The position numbers and the translations under genes were made by a program. The notes under the pieces were generated by a model that saw only the letters and a program-made list of their open reading frames with translations, searched no databases and was not told the origin of the DNA. 64,000 nt of DNA from Norana najaformis (Eukaryota; Annelida; Clitellata; Crassiclitellata; Hormogastridae), in contig OZ029917.1 in NCBI GenBank assembly GCA_964023275.1, forward strand, positions 33,384,505-33,448,504. Reading direction: 5' to 3'. Below, piece by piece: positions 53,350 through 64,000 of this stretch (position 1 is its first letter; every line of letters starts with the position of its first letter).

Positions 53350-53610
53350 CAGTTTATAAAACATTGAACTCCGGCCCACCACAATACTTAAAATCAGTCC
53401 TTATTCCCCAGACTTACCATTATTCTGCAAGGTCATCTGATTATCTTTCTCTGGTCATACCTAGGACTAGAACTGTTCTCGGTAAACAGGCTTTTTCGGT
53501 TGCTAAATTTAACTCCCTTCCTGTGTCTGTTTGTTCTGCTCAGTCTCTTGTGTCGTTTCGTTCATAGCTTAAAACTTGCCTTTTTCAAATTGCTTATCCA
53601 CCATAGTCTG
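53350..53610 (+). mobile_element. LINE C-terminal fragment, family 5
   Basis: Read: LNSGPPQYLKSVLIPQTYHY, then RSSDYLSLVIPRTRTVLGKQ, AFSVAKFNSLPVSVCSAQSL and VSFRS-stop-LKTCLF. It matches the AP.YL..L......LRSS....L.VPR.R....G.RAFS...WNSLP form of non-LTR polymerase ends. Confidence 0.75.
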
Positions 53611-53809
53611 AATCTCTGTCTTGTGGACTGACCTTCTAGATACTGACCTGATTGCGGCTTGACTTTGGCGCGCCATCGGGTGATGCCTTATGCATTTGAC
53701 TGCAGCGAATTAGAAGTTACTACTTATTATTATTATTTAATTAACTTGATGCATAGGCCTATTTCACAGATTTCACTCTTGGGCAGGCACGGTTTGTACA
53801 CGGAGACCT

Positions 53810-53945
53810 TCAATGATGTCGCACCCATTCAAACGGGCAGCAGTTGTGAAGGTTCTCTCTCACTCGATCAATTCACTGAAGAGCGAGTAGGGTCGAAGCA
53901 GTCAAATCGCTATAGAAAACGTGTACATTTACACTTGCATTGAGA
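53810..53945 (+). mobile_element. SINE family B copy
   Basis: CACCCATTCAAACGGGCAGC, ACTCGATCAATTCACTGAAG, AGCGAGTAGGGTCGAAG and a CATTTACACTTGCATT tail. Confidence 0.7.
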
Positions 53946-55224
53946 GCTGTGTCGCTATCGGGTTTTTAAGTCGGTTTCGGTTTCATCTTTTTTCAAGTGG
54001 GTTCAGTTTTGATATCGTTTTGTGTAGGCCTAATTCTTTTTATATAGGCCTGTGCGTCAAGTCTGTAGTCCGTTGTGCTCTTTTACTTTAACAAACTTAT
54101 ATATGTTAAAAGTTAAAATTGTTTATTGTATGTGTTCAACCGTCTTAGTTCTGAATTAAAATATTTGTTTTTCTATACACGATGGCTCATACGGACTGAA
54201 GCAGCTTATTTAAGTATCATATCTTTAGGCCTACAATACAATGTCCAATGTTTGTCAATCGATTCTTTGTAATGGTTTTTCCGTCGTATGTTCCAAGAGG
54301 CAAATTTTGCGATTGAAAATAATAATTATAAAATAATCCCATTGCCCGAGTGCATGACGTCACAATTAACTTTCGCTACGTATAGTAGGCCCTACGTAGG
54401 CCTGCGTCATTAACTCTAGCATTAGAGACGGGCTTTACTCTTACTTTTTCACTTTATGCGTATAGACGTCGTTGTGTTTTAGTGACGAAGCACAAAGTAT
54501 CAATCAATATTAAAACGTTCAACAAGGTTCAGGATTGTTGAATCAACGAAATTAATATCAGTGAGAGAAATTCATATATTTTGATACTGGTATTCTGACA
54601 GTTTTGTTTTGTCGGTTTGTTTTCTTATGTGTTCGGACGAGGGTTAGGCCTACTACTACAATTAGCGTAGGCCTACTTAATTTCCAAAAGATGTTGATCG
54701 AGGAGAGGCTCCTTACATAGGCCCTTTAACAGAGCTACAGAGTATAACCAGGGATGATAGGTAGGATGGCAGATAATTTTCACGTTTGTAAGATTGTCAT
54801 TATCATCACTTTTCGGTGAATAAAAATGTAAGCCACGCCCTCTTGAAATCCTTTTACGACTTGATGTAAGAGTGATTTCCATTGTCTGGAAGTGAACACG
54901 TCAAATGAAACGGTCAGAAGTCTAGACTCTTCTGTGTAAAATAGTCGTCTTCTGAAAAGGGCAGGACTAAAAGAACAGTGTGTAACATGGTTTCAAATTT
55001 CTGACCCCCTACGAGAAGCTTGCACTAAAATAGCAGCGCCAAAACGCCGCGTACTGTAACAAAACTGCCCCATCTTTGTCTTAGTCACTAGTGAGCCTCA
55101 CTATTATATTATTTACACTGTCTTTCCCATCCCAGACAGCATAATTTCAACCTGAATTTAACAAATTCTACGGCCCCTCCTGTTACAGGAAGAATGGAGG
55201 AATAGTCCTCTCGTTCACCCAACA

Positions 55225-55445
55225 TCATTTGTCTCAAGGCCCTCTATCCATCACTCCTCAGGCTTTCCATTCAAAAGCAAAGTCCCACCTTTTTAAGAAA
55301 TCTTATTCTGATCCAATCATCCGCCGCTTTCCCTTTTTCTATCAGCCTAAACACAGTTATCCACCGCATACTGCTTCTCTGTCTTCTTCTGACTCTAGTA
55401 TCCTGGCAACCGGATTGAGGATTCTCTTCTTCATATGGCATATCT
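55225..55445 (+). mobile_element. Possible LINE C-terminal remnant
   Basis: A short frame with FHSKAKSHLFKKSYSD resembles the SFKSKLKTHLFKKSY end of non-LTR polymerases. Only this block is recognisable. Confidence 0.4.
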
Positions 55446-55469
55446 GACTTAATTTACACAGCACTTGCG

Positions 55470-55556
55470 AATAAGATGGTGCCACACGCTTAGCCTTAAA
55501 GTAGCGCCTTAGAAATTTGCCACTTACGATTTACACTTACGATCACGATTCACGGT
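55470..55556 (+). mobile_element. Diverged SINE family A copy
   Basis: GCGAATAAGATGGT, GCTTAGCCTTAAAGTAGCGCC, TTAGAAATTT and a TTACGATCACGATT tail align in order with 9171-9256. Confidence 0.4.
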
Positions 55557-55559
55557 TAG

Positions 55560-56292
55560 GCCTACCGACAGTCAATATGGCGGCGGTGCGCTATGTGGCG
55601 TTCATAGATATATTTGCTACGTTGCCATGTTTAATACCATGTGCTAGATCAGTGTTTAAAGTACTGCCCGTTGTTGGAATGATATTTGTTTTCGTTCAGT
55701 TTTGTTTTCATTCAGTTAGTCATTCCAAAAATACGCTGATGTCAGCCTTGTCTGTTGCAAAACTTGGGATAATTTGAGCGCTTCTGTAAAAACGGTCGAT
55801 TTGTTTTGATCACTTTAATTGCATTTCGTGGAGCGTCGGTATGTTGATAGTAATATAAACTAGCGTTCTACAGTATCCCCGTGGACCGCATTATCGCACG
55901 CTGCTTGATTCAATGTTTAAGCCCTGCTATGACCTCAAACTTTATTTACATCTTACAAAAGCAGTATATCAAAACGGTCGTTTGCTTTCAGGATACAGAA
56001 TAGTTTTACTGTATATATCCACTGTATATATAAGTAATTATTTTTTTTATTTTTGGAAAAGTAAATAATTTGTGTTGGGCACACAAACATAATTTGACAT
56101 ACAATATAACGTAGTGGTTGCTTGGTTGATTGCTTGCCTTGTAATTATGCAGCATGCAGGTTAGAAATGCAAGAGTCTCAGATGAGAGGGACCTTGAACA
56201 TTTGACATTTTTAAAACACAGTTGCATAGCACCATAGTTTGATGCCATGTCATCTACACTTCATGACTTTATTTTTCTGTTTAGTTATAAAA
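55560..56292 (+). promoter_or_regulatory. Candidate SHPRH promoter and leader
   Basis: CAATATGGCGGCGGTGCG at 55573-55590 resembles a YY1-type promoter/initiator element. The ATG inside it opens a 66-codon hydrophobic frame to 55777 (MAAVRYVAFIDIF...) that I do not recognise; it may be a leader uORF rather than a gene. The SHPRH coding exon is preceded by an acceptor-like ttttctgtttag (56273-56284), so a non-coding first exon upstream is expected. Confidence 0.35.
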
Positions 56293-59200
56293 ATGGGTGG
56301 AAAAAGGAAAGCTAATATGCCACAGAGAGCTGATGAAACCAAGCGCCAGCTTCTGTCCTGGAACATGACAGATCTCTTCGATTTGTCTGATCCAGTCATC
56401 AACGATAGCACAGTCTCCGCTGAGGAGAACCAAGATTCTTTGTCTACGAATTTGCCTTCATCATCTTTCCAATCAGGCCAGGCAGCTACGAGATCAAGGC
56501 GGTCAAAGTCATCTGCAGAACCAGTGACGCTGGATGAGCGACTTCAGGCCATGATCAATGACTGTGACTTCTATGTCACCATCAACAGAGACTTGCCATT
56601 GGAATGGCATGGAAAAATCTGCAGTGTTCAACTTCGACTTTTGAGTGTCTCGGTCGCGTTTGCCGAGATTCTAGGCTTTCTTTTTGAAACTGTGACCAAG
56701 TTCTGGGTGTATGTCAACAAAGTCTCTGACCAACTTCTGATTTATTTAGAAATTGGTCCAAATGGAACAGAGGGTGCCAGTGAAACTATGCAGAGTTCAG
56801 GCAAAAAAGTTATTTATTTTGAGGCTGAATCGAGTTTATCATCAGAGCTCTTAGAAGGATTAAAACTGAAAGACTTTTGGCTAAAGTTGGCTGCATGGGA
56901 CCGGACGAGTAGTGCCATCTGTGTTGATATCTATATTCTTGAACAAGTGCTGTCTTCGTCAAAGATTGGTAGCATTGCAGTTAAGCCAAGGAAGTGTCAT
57001 GCTGTTCTTCAACAACTTCTTCAGGCTTTCTACGGAATCAGTCATTCTGGTTTGTAAAGGAAATCTTGTCTCATATTGTCAGTCTTTGCATGGTGTACTA
57101 CAGTCTACTGTGTTATAATTGGACATAAGACAATCTGTCATTTAAAAAAATCTAATCTAGGTTAGTTTTTATCAGAATACTGCTAAATGATGGGACTTTA
57201 AATGAATTTATAGAAAAGTTTATTCTTGAAGGTTAAGTTCCATGTTTATCCACCCATGTAGAAAGTTCTTCTGAGAGGCCCTTCTCTGTCCATGTGCATC
57301 ATAAGTACCTGTTGTATTGTAGCATTTTGGGTTCTTTGCCCTAGATAGATCACAAATCCAGTGGCACCAGTGTTTTTCTTTGTTCTTTGCCAGTGGAGTA
57401 GTTTTCAGTTTTTGTGTAGTCTTTCCTCCTGCAGCGTGTTGATTTGTTTGGTAGAGAGCTTCTTATCCAGCAATTGTTAGTTTTTACCTGCCAAGCTAAC
57501 ATCATCTAACCATCTACTCCTGGTTCAACAGCCTAACAGTAGGATTTTAACATTTCTCCTATGTTCCACTATGGGAGATGGGAGCTTCTTTGCTTGACAG
57601 TTCCTCTATGTTGCAACACTGGACCAGCTGTTGCACACACACCACCTGTCTCTGTCACAAAGCAGTATAATTTGGCACCGGCATCAGCTGGAAGGGAAAC
57701 AGTAAGTGCTCTGGCCCGATGTCCAGGACCTTGGGATTCATCCATTGCTAGCTTCAGAGCCTAACACTAGGCAATGAGTTCCTCCCCTACGTTCCACTAT
57801 GGAACACAGAGGCTTTGCTTTCCTTTTCTTTTCCTCTTTTCCTTTTAAGTTAATAAATGGTCTTCTTTCCTGTGGTTTTTTCTCCATTCTTTCTTTCAGT
57901 ATTATATTACTGTACTGGGGTGGACGGTTGGTTTTATTTGTTGAGTTGCCGTGGTGTAGTAAATTTAAGTTATGCCAGGCCAAGTTAGTACTTGGAATAC
58001 ATGTGGCCACACGTGGGATAAGTACTTGTTCTGTGCAGTGTTTTGTTAATTTATTGTAATGGTTTTCCTGATAAAAGAGAAAAGTGGAGTTTTTAAAGAG
58101 GAAACAAGTTAATGACCATTCATTTTAACCTCTTGTTATTTTATATTACATCTGATTAATTCAATTGGTGCAAAGCAGAAAGTCATGGAACCAACTCCCG
58201 ACTTCACTTCCAACTCCTTTGCATTCTTCACATTTTCTGTCTGAGTCTTTTTTGTTCATATCTAGTACATATTTACCACTTTGTGAGGTTCTTGAAAGGC
58301 ACTATATAGTTTACTAGTGTACCAATACATACATACAGTACATGTGGAATATGCAGTTTTTATGTACATATCTGGACATGTATGTGGCATCTTCTAAGAG
58401 TTGCTCGAAGGTGTTCCTGACAGCTACTTTAGTTTTAAAAGTGTTACAATATGGAAATTTCCATTTTGCAGACAAGTAGATACAAACCAACAGTTGATCA
58501 GTTAGTCAGACTGAGTATTATGTTTTCACTTATTCTGTCTTTGTAAAGAAGAAAATGTTGACAAACTGATTGGTGTCAAGTTAAATGTTGCCAATATCAA
58601 TGTGATATACTGGCATTCTTGCACTAGTTTCAGTTTTTTCACTTTCAAATATTTTTAAGAACTACAAGAATGCATATGAGTATTGCAAAGTTACGTTACG
58701 TAAAAACGTTGTCAAAGTGTGAACCCATAAGGAACGATGGTGTTCCACTATCAAGGTTGCCTAGATTTCATATTTAATTACATTTGTGAACATCAATGTT
58801 ATAACTTCAAATCATCAAGGCATTGGACTGGTGATGCAGAAATGATTGAGAAGTTCTCAGAACAGAGAACTGAGAGTTTTTGCTTGTCACATTCCATTTA
58901 ATTGTATTAAGAGGAAAACTCAGCGCTTCTTAACTTTATATTTGAAGATTTCGTTGGTCAGAAATTCTCCAAGAAGCACAATATTGATGAACTTTACCAA
59001 GAGGTAAAACAACGCCATCAATTGGTGTCTAAGGACATAAGGATGAACGTGCAACATCCTGGGCTTCTGCCACGTCTTCGTCCATACCAGAAGGAGGCTG
59101 TTCTCTGGATGCTTTCACGGGAGAAATATAACCAGCAGGAGGACGACTATGCCAGGGGTAATTGCTAGCGTACTTGATGAATTTCTCGATTTAGTTTTCT

Positions 59201-62200
59201 CTTATTACTACTTTATTTGAAATTCAAATAATTTTTTGTTTATATCAGTGCTCTAATTTGATTGGGTCAGATGACTTCAGTAAGGTCACCTTACCTTAAC
59301 TAACTTAAACTACTTGACCTTACTGAAGTCATCTGACCCAATCAAATTAGAGCACTGCTATAAACAAAAAATTATTTGAATTTCTCGATTTAGTTTTCTC
59401 TTATTACTACTTTATTTGAAATTCAAATAATTTTTTGTTTATAGCAGTGCTCTAATTTGATTGGGTCAGATGACTTCAGTAAGGTCAAGTAGTTTAAGTT
59501 AGTTAAGGTAAGGTGACGTAGGGTAAGGTAAGAAAGGTAAGTTAAGGTGAGGTTGCTAGATGCATGCGTTTACATTCAGAATATTCAGACTTACCATTTT
59601 AGGAGTTGGAGGATCTTTTGATCCCAGCTCAGGGATCACAAAAACAACGTAACAACAGTAAGTCTTTTATTACAATTAGCAACAGGTTATGAATTGATTT
59701 TCTTTGTCCAGAATCATTGGATCATCTTTTTCAAGAACTGGTTTTGGCTGATGGAAAAACCTTGTTCTATAACTGGAACACAGGAATGTAAGTCCTAGGA
59801 TTCATTAATAACATTGAGCTTGGTTTATGCAAGATAAATATTAGATAGGTAAGTTATTTTGTGAGATTTAAGTAGGTGGCTGTTGTGACAATCTCCTAAC
59901 ATGCGTGTAGAACATAATGTAGTGTAATGTAAGTACGACAAATTAGGTATCCTCAGTAGTGAGCTATTTCTGGGGTGCTTTACAGTGTCAGTTGTCAGTG
60001 CAAGTACTAAGAGTTATATAAACTATAGAATTTAAATTGTTTTTGAAAGAATGAACGCTTTTGGTCTCCTGAGTTGTGCTGGAAGGCTGTGTGGGCCAGT
60101 GTCCAAAGAGCCCAATCACCAATTTTAGTCTTAACTGCTGGCTTGAAGACTCTGGCAGACTCTGATGATTGCTGCCTCAGTCGATCAGGATCATTAGATA
60201 GTGACATGGTGCTGTCTGCGAGATAGCATGATGCGCAGTTATGCAGACACTTGTAGATGAGAAGGCAGAGTTTGAACTTCATGCACTCACTGATCCTGAG
60301 CCATTTCAACTGATTGTGAAGCATGGGTGTGATATGGTGGAATGTATTTATTCGAACGGCCAGACGAGCGGTGGCATTGATGACTCCCTGAAGGCAAGTG
60401 ATTCTGTGCTGTGGCAAGACAGCAAAGGTTACATTACAGTAATCATTTTGACTCAGGATCAAACTTTGTATGATGTGCTGGGTTGCATCCTTTGTGAGAG
60501 ACCAGGGGACACAACTCAGCTGTCTCAGGATTTCAAGGCTGGTCCTCACAAGTCCTGTAATGTGTTGCATCATTGAGGGACCTCTGTGAGGGAAAAGACC
60601 GAGATCGTGAACCTTGTTCTTTGGTTCAAGCAAAAACTGCACCAAATATGAAAGGGATGCAATCTAATTTGTCCACTCCACATCAGAGCAAGCACCAGGG
60701 AAATTCTGACTCTAGCACAATGGGTGACTTGCTAAAGCATAGATGTAGTCAACAGAGGAGAATGATGTGGTCGACTGTGTTGAATGCAGCAGCAACATTT
60801 TACGGTATCAATCAGTTGTTTATTTAAAATAAAAATCAGCTGAATAGTTTCTCTAGGTATAACTGCTGTGGAAATAATTACTAAACAACATTTTAAAAGG
60901 TATTTCAGAATTTGTTTTATTATGGTATTGATTAGGTTGCCTTAGAAGTAGCATAATTGTATTAGGGTAGATACGATTAATAGAAGGTTTTATGTTTCAG
61001 TTTGCTCAGGGATATGCCACGTAACGAGAATCTCATTCTTGGTGGAATACTGGCCGATGAGATGGGGCTCGGAAAAACAGTCGAAGTCCTTGCCTGCATT
61101 CTTCTTCATCGGCGCTCAAATCTTCCATCCATTACTCCACTGCCTGTGTACGACACAGTCCTTCCCCAGTCCAAGGTCTGACTAAATACAAGATAAAAGT
61201 CAACTACTGTAAATGTAATACAAGAGAGGATTTAATGGACATTAAAACAACTACTCTTATGTATGCTTGGCGTAGACCACTTTAGACCATTTCTGGCTAC
61301 AGATGAAAGATCAGACACTGAAAAGGGTGCTTTATAGCAACAATAGCTGCCAATAAGTATGAATGTAAATGCCCAGCATGCCCTATGAAGAAATTTGATA
61401 TGTTTACACTCCTACATTGCTTGCACAGAGCACTTTTGTACATCTGTGGTATGATAAATGCCTGGTTATTTACAAATCTCATGTAACTGAAACTGTTGTG
61501 TCTGTTTAATACCAAGTTGAGAATTTAACTAATATAATCTCTAGGTATTAATTACTACCAACTGTTAAATGTATAAGTTATTGTCATTATTATGTGTCTT
61601 AACCAATTATCACTATCGTTATTGACATTTCTGAAGTCATCCTAATCATCACCATAATGATCAACTTCTAAGTCTTGGCTGGTATTTTCTTTCATTTTTC
61701 TGAACATTTATCATTATTGTAAATTTATTTACTACCATTACACAATGGAAGTAACTATATGGTTGTTGCAGAGGAAGAAATCAAAGGTGCCAGCAACCAG
61801 GACACAACGCAAAAATAGCCACATGGTTTCCAGGAGATTCTCTGGAACCGTTGACCGGGAGAAGAAACTAGATTCTTGCCAGGAAGGAACTGGATGGTTG
61901 ACCAGTCCAGAAGTGGCACTTCAGGATCACACATACACCAAGAAAAATGGCAGCAAATCTTCACCAGACGACAAGCCCATCAGTTCAGCCGTATTAGCAA
62001 ACAATCTTGTTGGGTTGTCTTCAGTTAAGAACCAGGATGTAGAGTCATCTCTGCTAGGGAACCAGACCACCTCTTTAGCTGTGGTAGAGAACCAGTCTGG
62101 TGAAGGATCATTCTTCAATGGGGACCGGCATAATGAATTTACCGAGTCTGATGAAATAACGAACAATATCACTCCAGATGTCCTAAATACTTCAGGTACT

Positions 62201-64000
62201 CAGCTGAATCACAGCTTACCAGCATGTGGTTCAAAAGTTGAGCTCTCTTCAGATGATCTTATAGATTTGAACATCAAGGACCTTAACTGCCCTTCAGGGT
62301 CTTTTGAAGAATTGCAAAATGATGTCCTGGCCAGTGGGACGCTGGAGTGTATCTGCGGCTCTCGCGAAGGATCCAAAGTGAGGTCGCACATCGTTCAGTG
62401 CCAGAAGTGTGGAATGAAGCAGCATGCAAACTGTGTTAACTATGACCTCACTGATACATATCGTGGCTGCTATCTGTGTCCTCACTGTCTGGTTGCTGAG
62501 GTCAGAGTCTGGTTTTTGTTCATTGTCATCGTTGTCATCATCATCTTCGTCATTGCCGCCACTGCCATCGTTGTCTTCAGCATCATCTTCATCAATAGCA
62601 GCAGCAGAAGCATTATCAGCATAATCATTACGCATCAGTATGAGAAACTAGTATTCTATCCTAACAGCCCATCATCATCATCAATGTCAACGTCATAAAC
62701 ATTGTTCTCATCATCATTATAATCAATGTCACTGTAATTTTCTGCCAGTGGAGACGTGCTCCAGCTGTACAAATATTATTCGACTTTAGCTGAGCTAGTC
62801 ATTCTCTGTAATTTAGGCTAGTGATAAATGCCTTTGAGAAGTTCCTGAGAGGCACTCTGCAAATATCTGTGCATCAATACGTACATAATCATTGCTCTGG
62901 CATGTTCATCATGAGCCGCATGATCATGATCATCATCTCTTACTTAATTTCGATTGACATTGCTCTTGCTGTTGCTCATTTGTCTTTAAAGTATTTATTC
63001 ATAATTTCAGGTGCCTGTTCCAAGTGGTGCTACTCTGATCATCGCTCCATATTCCATCCTTGACCAGTGGATTGAGGAAATCCGAAAGCACATTGCTCTG
63101 GAAGTGCTCAAACTATTCGTAAGTCATTTTCATTGGCAGCTGAAAATGAGAAAACCGGTTTTCACTTCTTTTTGTGGCAGAGTATTAGTGTTGATACTAT
63201 AAACAATACTATTAATACTATTAAATGAAAATGACTTATTGATTGATAGAGTATTGGTGTTAAGTTTGTTTGATCTAACAGTCACTAGTACAAATTCACT
63301 TTGTGCTGCAGCGTGGGACTCAGTTGATTTTCACCTATCTTGATTATAAATTAAGTGTAATGCTCACTTTAGGTGTAACTGGTGCATTACAGAATGCAGT
63401 GTTGTGACTTCTCAGTGTTTGGGCCATCTGTCTGGACTGACCTTCGTGCAGATCTGTGTCTTCTTCTGGCTAGGGGACTCTACCAACACCTTTTGTCAAT
63501 ACCTGAAAGCTAGTCTCGTTTGTTGAGGCTGGGCTGGGAGTGCCTCTGTGTAGATCTTCTGACTGACTGACTGACTGACTGAATGAATGAATGAATGAAT
63601 GAATGAATGAATAGAAATGTAGTGTTATTATGTTGTTCTGTGCTGTGTTGTGTTGATGTATTGTAATCCTGACCACTGATGAGACTGCCAGTGGAAGTAT
63701 TTACATTGAGTTCTTTTCAGAACTCTAACAACAGTTAGACTAGCAAGAAGCAAATTTTCAAAGTCCATACAAGGCACTATAAAATGCCGAGATACACTGG
63801 AGACTCATTAAAACACACTTCATCATAACATAAATTCTGATATATAACACAGTCAGGAACATGAATCCCAAAATTAATTTACCTATAGAAAATAACCTCA
63901 TTGTAACAAGGCCTCATTATAAAGTGGTTCTTTGATAAGGCTCCCAAAGACAGCATTTTATGGTGTATATACATACTTACATACATTGCATGTGTTTTAT
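56293..64000 (+). CDS. SHPRH: SHPRH-like SNF2 helicase / RING ubiquitin ligase, N-terminal 685 aa (runs off right edge)
   Basis: SHPRH acts in DNA damage tolerance by polyubiquitinating PCNA. Exons in phase: 56293-57049, 58948-59157, 59712-59787, 61001-61175, 61772-62500, 63011-63118 (donor GTAAGT); later exons lie outside. The start [25 protein letters not shown] parallels the basic human N-terminus. Helicase landmarks: [13 protein letters not shown], Walker [14 protein letters not shown] (Lys373) and motif Ia [22 protein letters not shown] finger lies between them: C599, C601, C616, C619, H624, C627, C642, C645. The split of motif I from motif Ia by a long insertion with a PHD finger is diagnostic of SHPRH. 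The linker-histone (H15) domain that human SHPRH carries in this insertion is not seen. The remaining helicase motifs and RING are not in the window. Confidence 0.9.
57050..58947 (+). other. SHPRH intron 1
   Basis: Non-coding. It includes a family C SINE body (57620-57765) and a minus-strand dispersed-tail motif (58279-58310). The donor reads GTTTGT, a weak form. Confidence 0.6.
57620..57765 (+). mobile_element. SINE family C body
   Basis: CACAAAGCAGTATAATTTGG, CACCGGCATCAGCTGG, CGATGTCCAGGACCTTGGG and TTCATCCATTGCTAGCTTC align with 48935-49040. The tRNA-like head is not clear here. Confidence 0.6.
59179..59515. repeat. Three-copy alternating foldback repeat
   Basis: Copy A (59179-59288, forward), copy B (59286-59383, reverse complement) and copy C (59378-59515, forward) share gaattcaaataattttttgt..., CAGTGCTCTAATTTGATTGG and GTCAGATGACTTCAGTAAGG. 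B and C form a near-perfect inverted repeat of about 98 bp around a 34-bp spacer. A and C differ at one position (tatatcag versus tatagcag). It is in SHPRH intron 2. Confidence 0.95.
60007..60600 (-). mobile_element. LINE C-terminal region, family 6
   Basis: The minus-strand open frame reads [66 protein letters not shown] and [13 protein letters not shown], ending [14 protein letters not shown]. It matches the S..DY.N..L..LP...I..LQ..QN.AARL...HITP.L..LHWLP...R...K...L.YK.LH pattern of non-LTR polymerases. The frame is open for about 210 codons, so this copy is fairly young. It lies in SHPRH intron 3. Confidence 0.85.
61176..61771 (+). other. SHPRH intron 4
   Basis: No open frame resembling a linker-histone domain is visible on the plus strand between the helicase motif I exon and the PHD exon. 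The intron ends in gttgttgcag (61762-61771). Confidence 0.6.
62515..62700. repeat. CAT/GTC-type trinucleotide tract
   Basis: Imperfect cat, gtc and agc triplets just after the PHD exon donor. The apparent C-terminal extension of the PHD frame through here is intron sequence. Confidence 0.75.
63119..64000 (+). other. SHPRH intron 6 (partial)
   Basis: No next helicase exon was found before the right edge. The stretch contains a family 2 LINE end. Confidence 0.55.
63420..63615 (+). mobile_element. LINE C-terminal end, family 2, with TGAC/TGAA tail
   Basis: [14 protein letters not shown] and YQHLL..., then GGCTGGGAGTGCCTCTG aligned with GGCTGGGAGGGCCTCTG of 26140-26335. The (GACT)n and (GAAT)n runs at 63562-63612 are in the position of that element's 3' tail. 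Confidence 0.65.

Larger units (their letters stand above)
52321..55559. other. NlpC/P60-like 3' UTR and intergenic repeats
   Basis: AATAAA at 52875-52880 is a plausible end for the upstream gene. The rest is repeats: an AT tract, a LINE fragment, a SINE family B copy, and from 53.7 to 55.6 kb a cluster of TAGGCCTA-type palindromes. No coding gene is recognised. Confidence 0.5.

Noticed and set aside
55577..55777. A 66-residue hydrophobic protein starting at ATGGCGGCG
   Set aside because: Not counted as a gene: there is no recognised homology, and the ATG sits inside a YY1-like promoter motif. Kept only as a possible leader ORF.
62501..62698. Extension of the SHPRH PHD exon through [16 protein letters not shown] as a membrane segment
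   Set aside because: It begins at a GT donor right after the PHD finger and consists of CAT/GTC repeat. The next exon joins in phase from 62500.

Overview
The window is animal nuclear DNA: AT-rich, gene-sparse, with short coding exons separated by long introns, GT-AG splice sites and a dense load of decayed LINEs, tRNA-like SINEs, MITE-like elements and microsatellites. The protein families, the intron structure and the frequent TAGGCCTA palindrome suggest a marine invertebrate, probably a deuterostome (echinoderm, hemichordate or cephalochordate). That assignment is an inference and I cannot name the species.

Layout, left to right. (1) 628-848 (+) is the last coding exon of a heparan sulfate 2-O-sulfotransferase (HS2ST-like) gene whose body lies outside the window. 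(2) 6890-8157 (-) is an intron-free, stop- and frameshift-bearing copy of a torsin-activator (LAP1/LULL1, TOR1AIP-like) gene. (3) 9741-26944 (+) is a complete classical dynamin that I could assemble into 20 exons and 830 codons, with GTPase, stalk, PH, GED and a short proline-rich tail; two of its introns appear to use GC donors. (4) 26945-33100 is an intergenic, transposon-rich stretch that includes a broken minus-strand transposase-like gene (31440-32880). (5) 33485-39030 (-) is a double-hotdog acyl-CoA thioesterase (ACOT7-like), recoverable only by joining short exons on the minus strand. (6) 39880-41210 holds a degenerate LINE with reverse-transcriptase motifs. (7) 44034-52320 (+) is a five-exon gene for a 524-residue protein with an NlpC/P60-like cysteine peptidase core and a long acidic, low-complexity tail. 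(8) 56293 to beyond the right edge (+) is the N-terminal part of an SHPRH-like SWI2/SNF2 ubiquitin ligase (helicase motif I, PHD finger, motif Ia), apparently without the linker-histone domain found in the human protein.

The genes do not form a functional operon-like unit. They act in separate processes: heparan sulfate modification, membrane fission, acyl-CoA hydrolysis, an unknown peptidase-like role, and DNA damage tolerance. The most unusual structures are a three-copy alternating-orientation foldback in an SHPRH intron (59179-59515), a partial copy of the NlpC/P60 gene's own last exon inside one of its introns (48591-48690), a triplicated exon-end plus splice donor in dynamin (16669-16797), and a MITE with TA target duplication inserted into an older LINE (15238-15792). 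Splice junctions were read by eye from consensus and reading phase; no alignment or database search was run.
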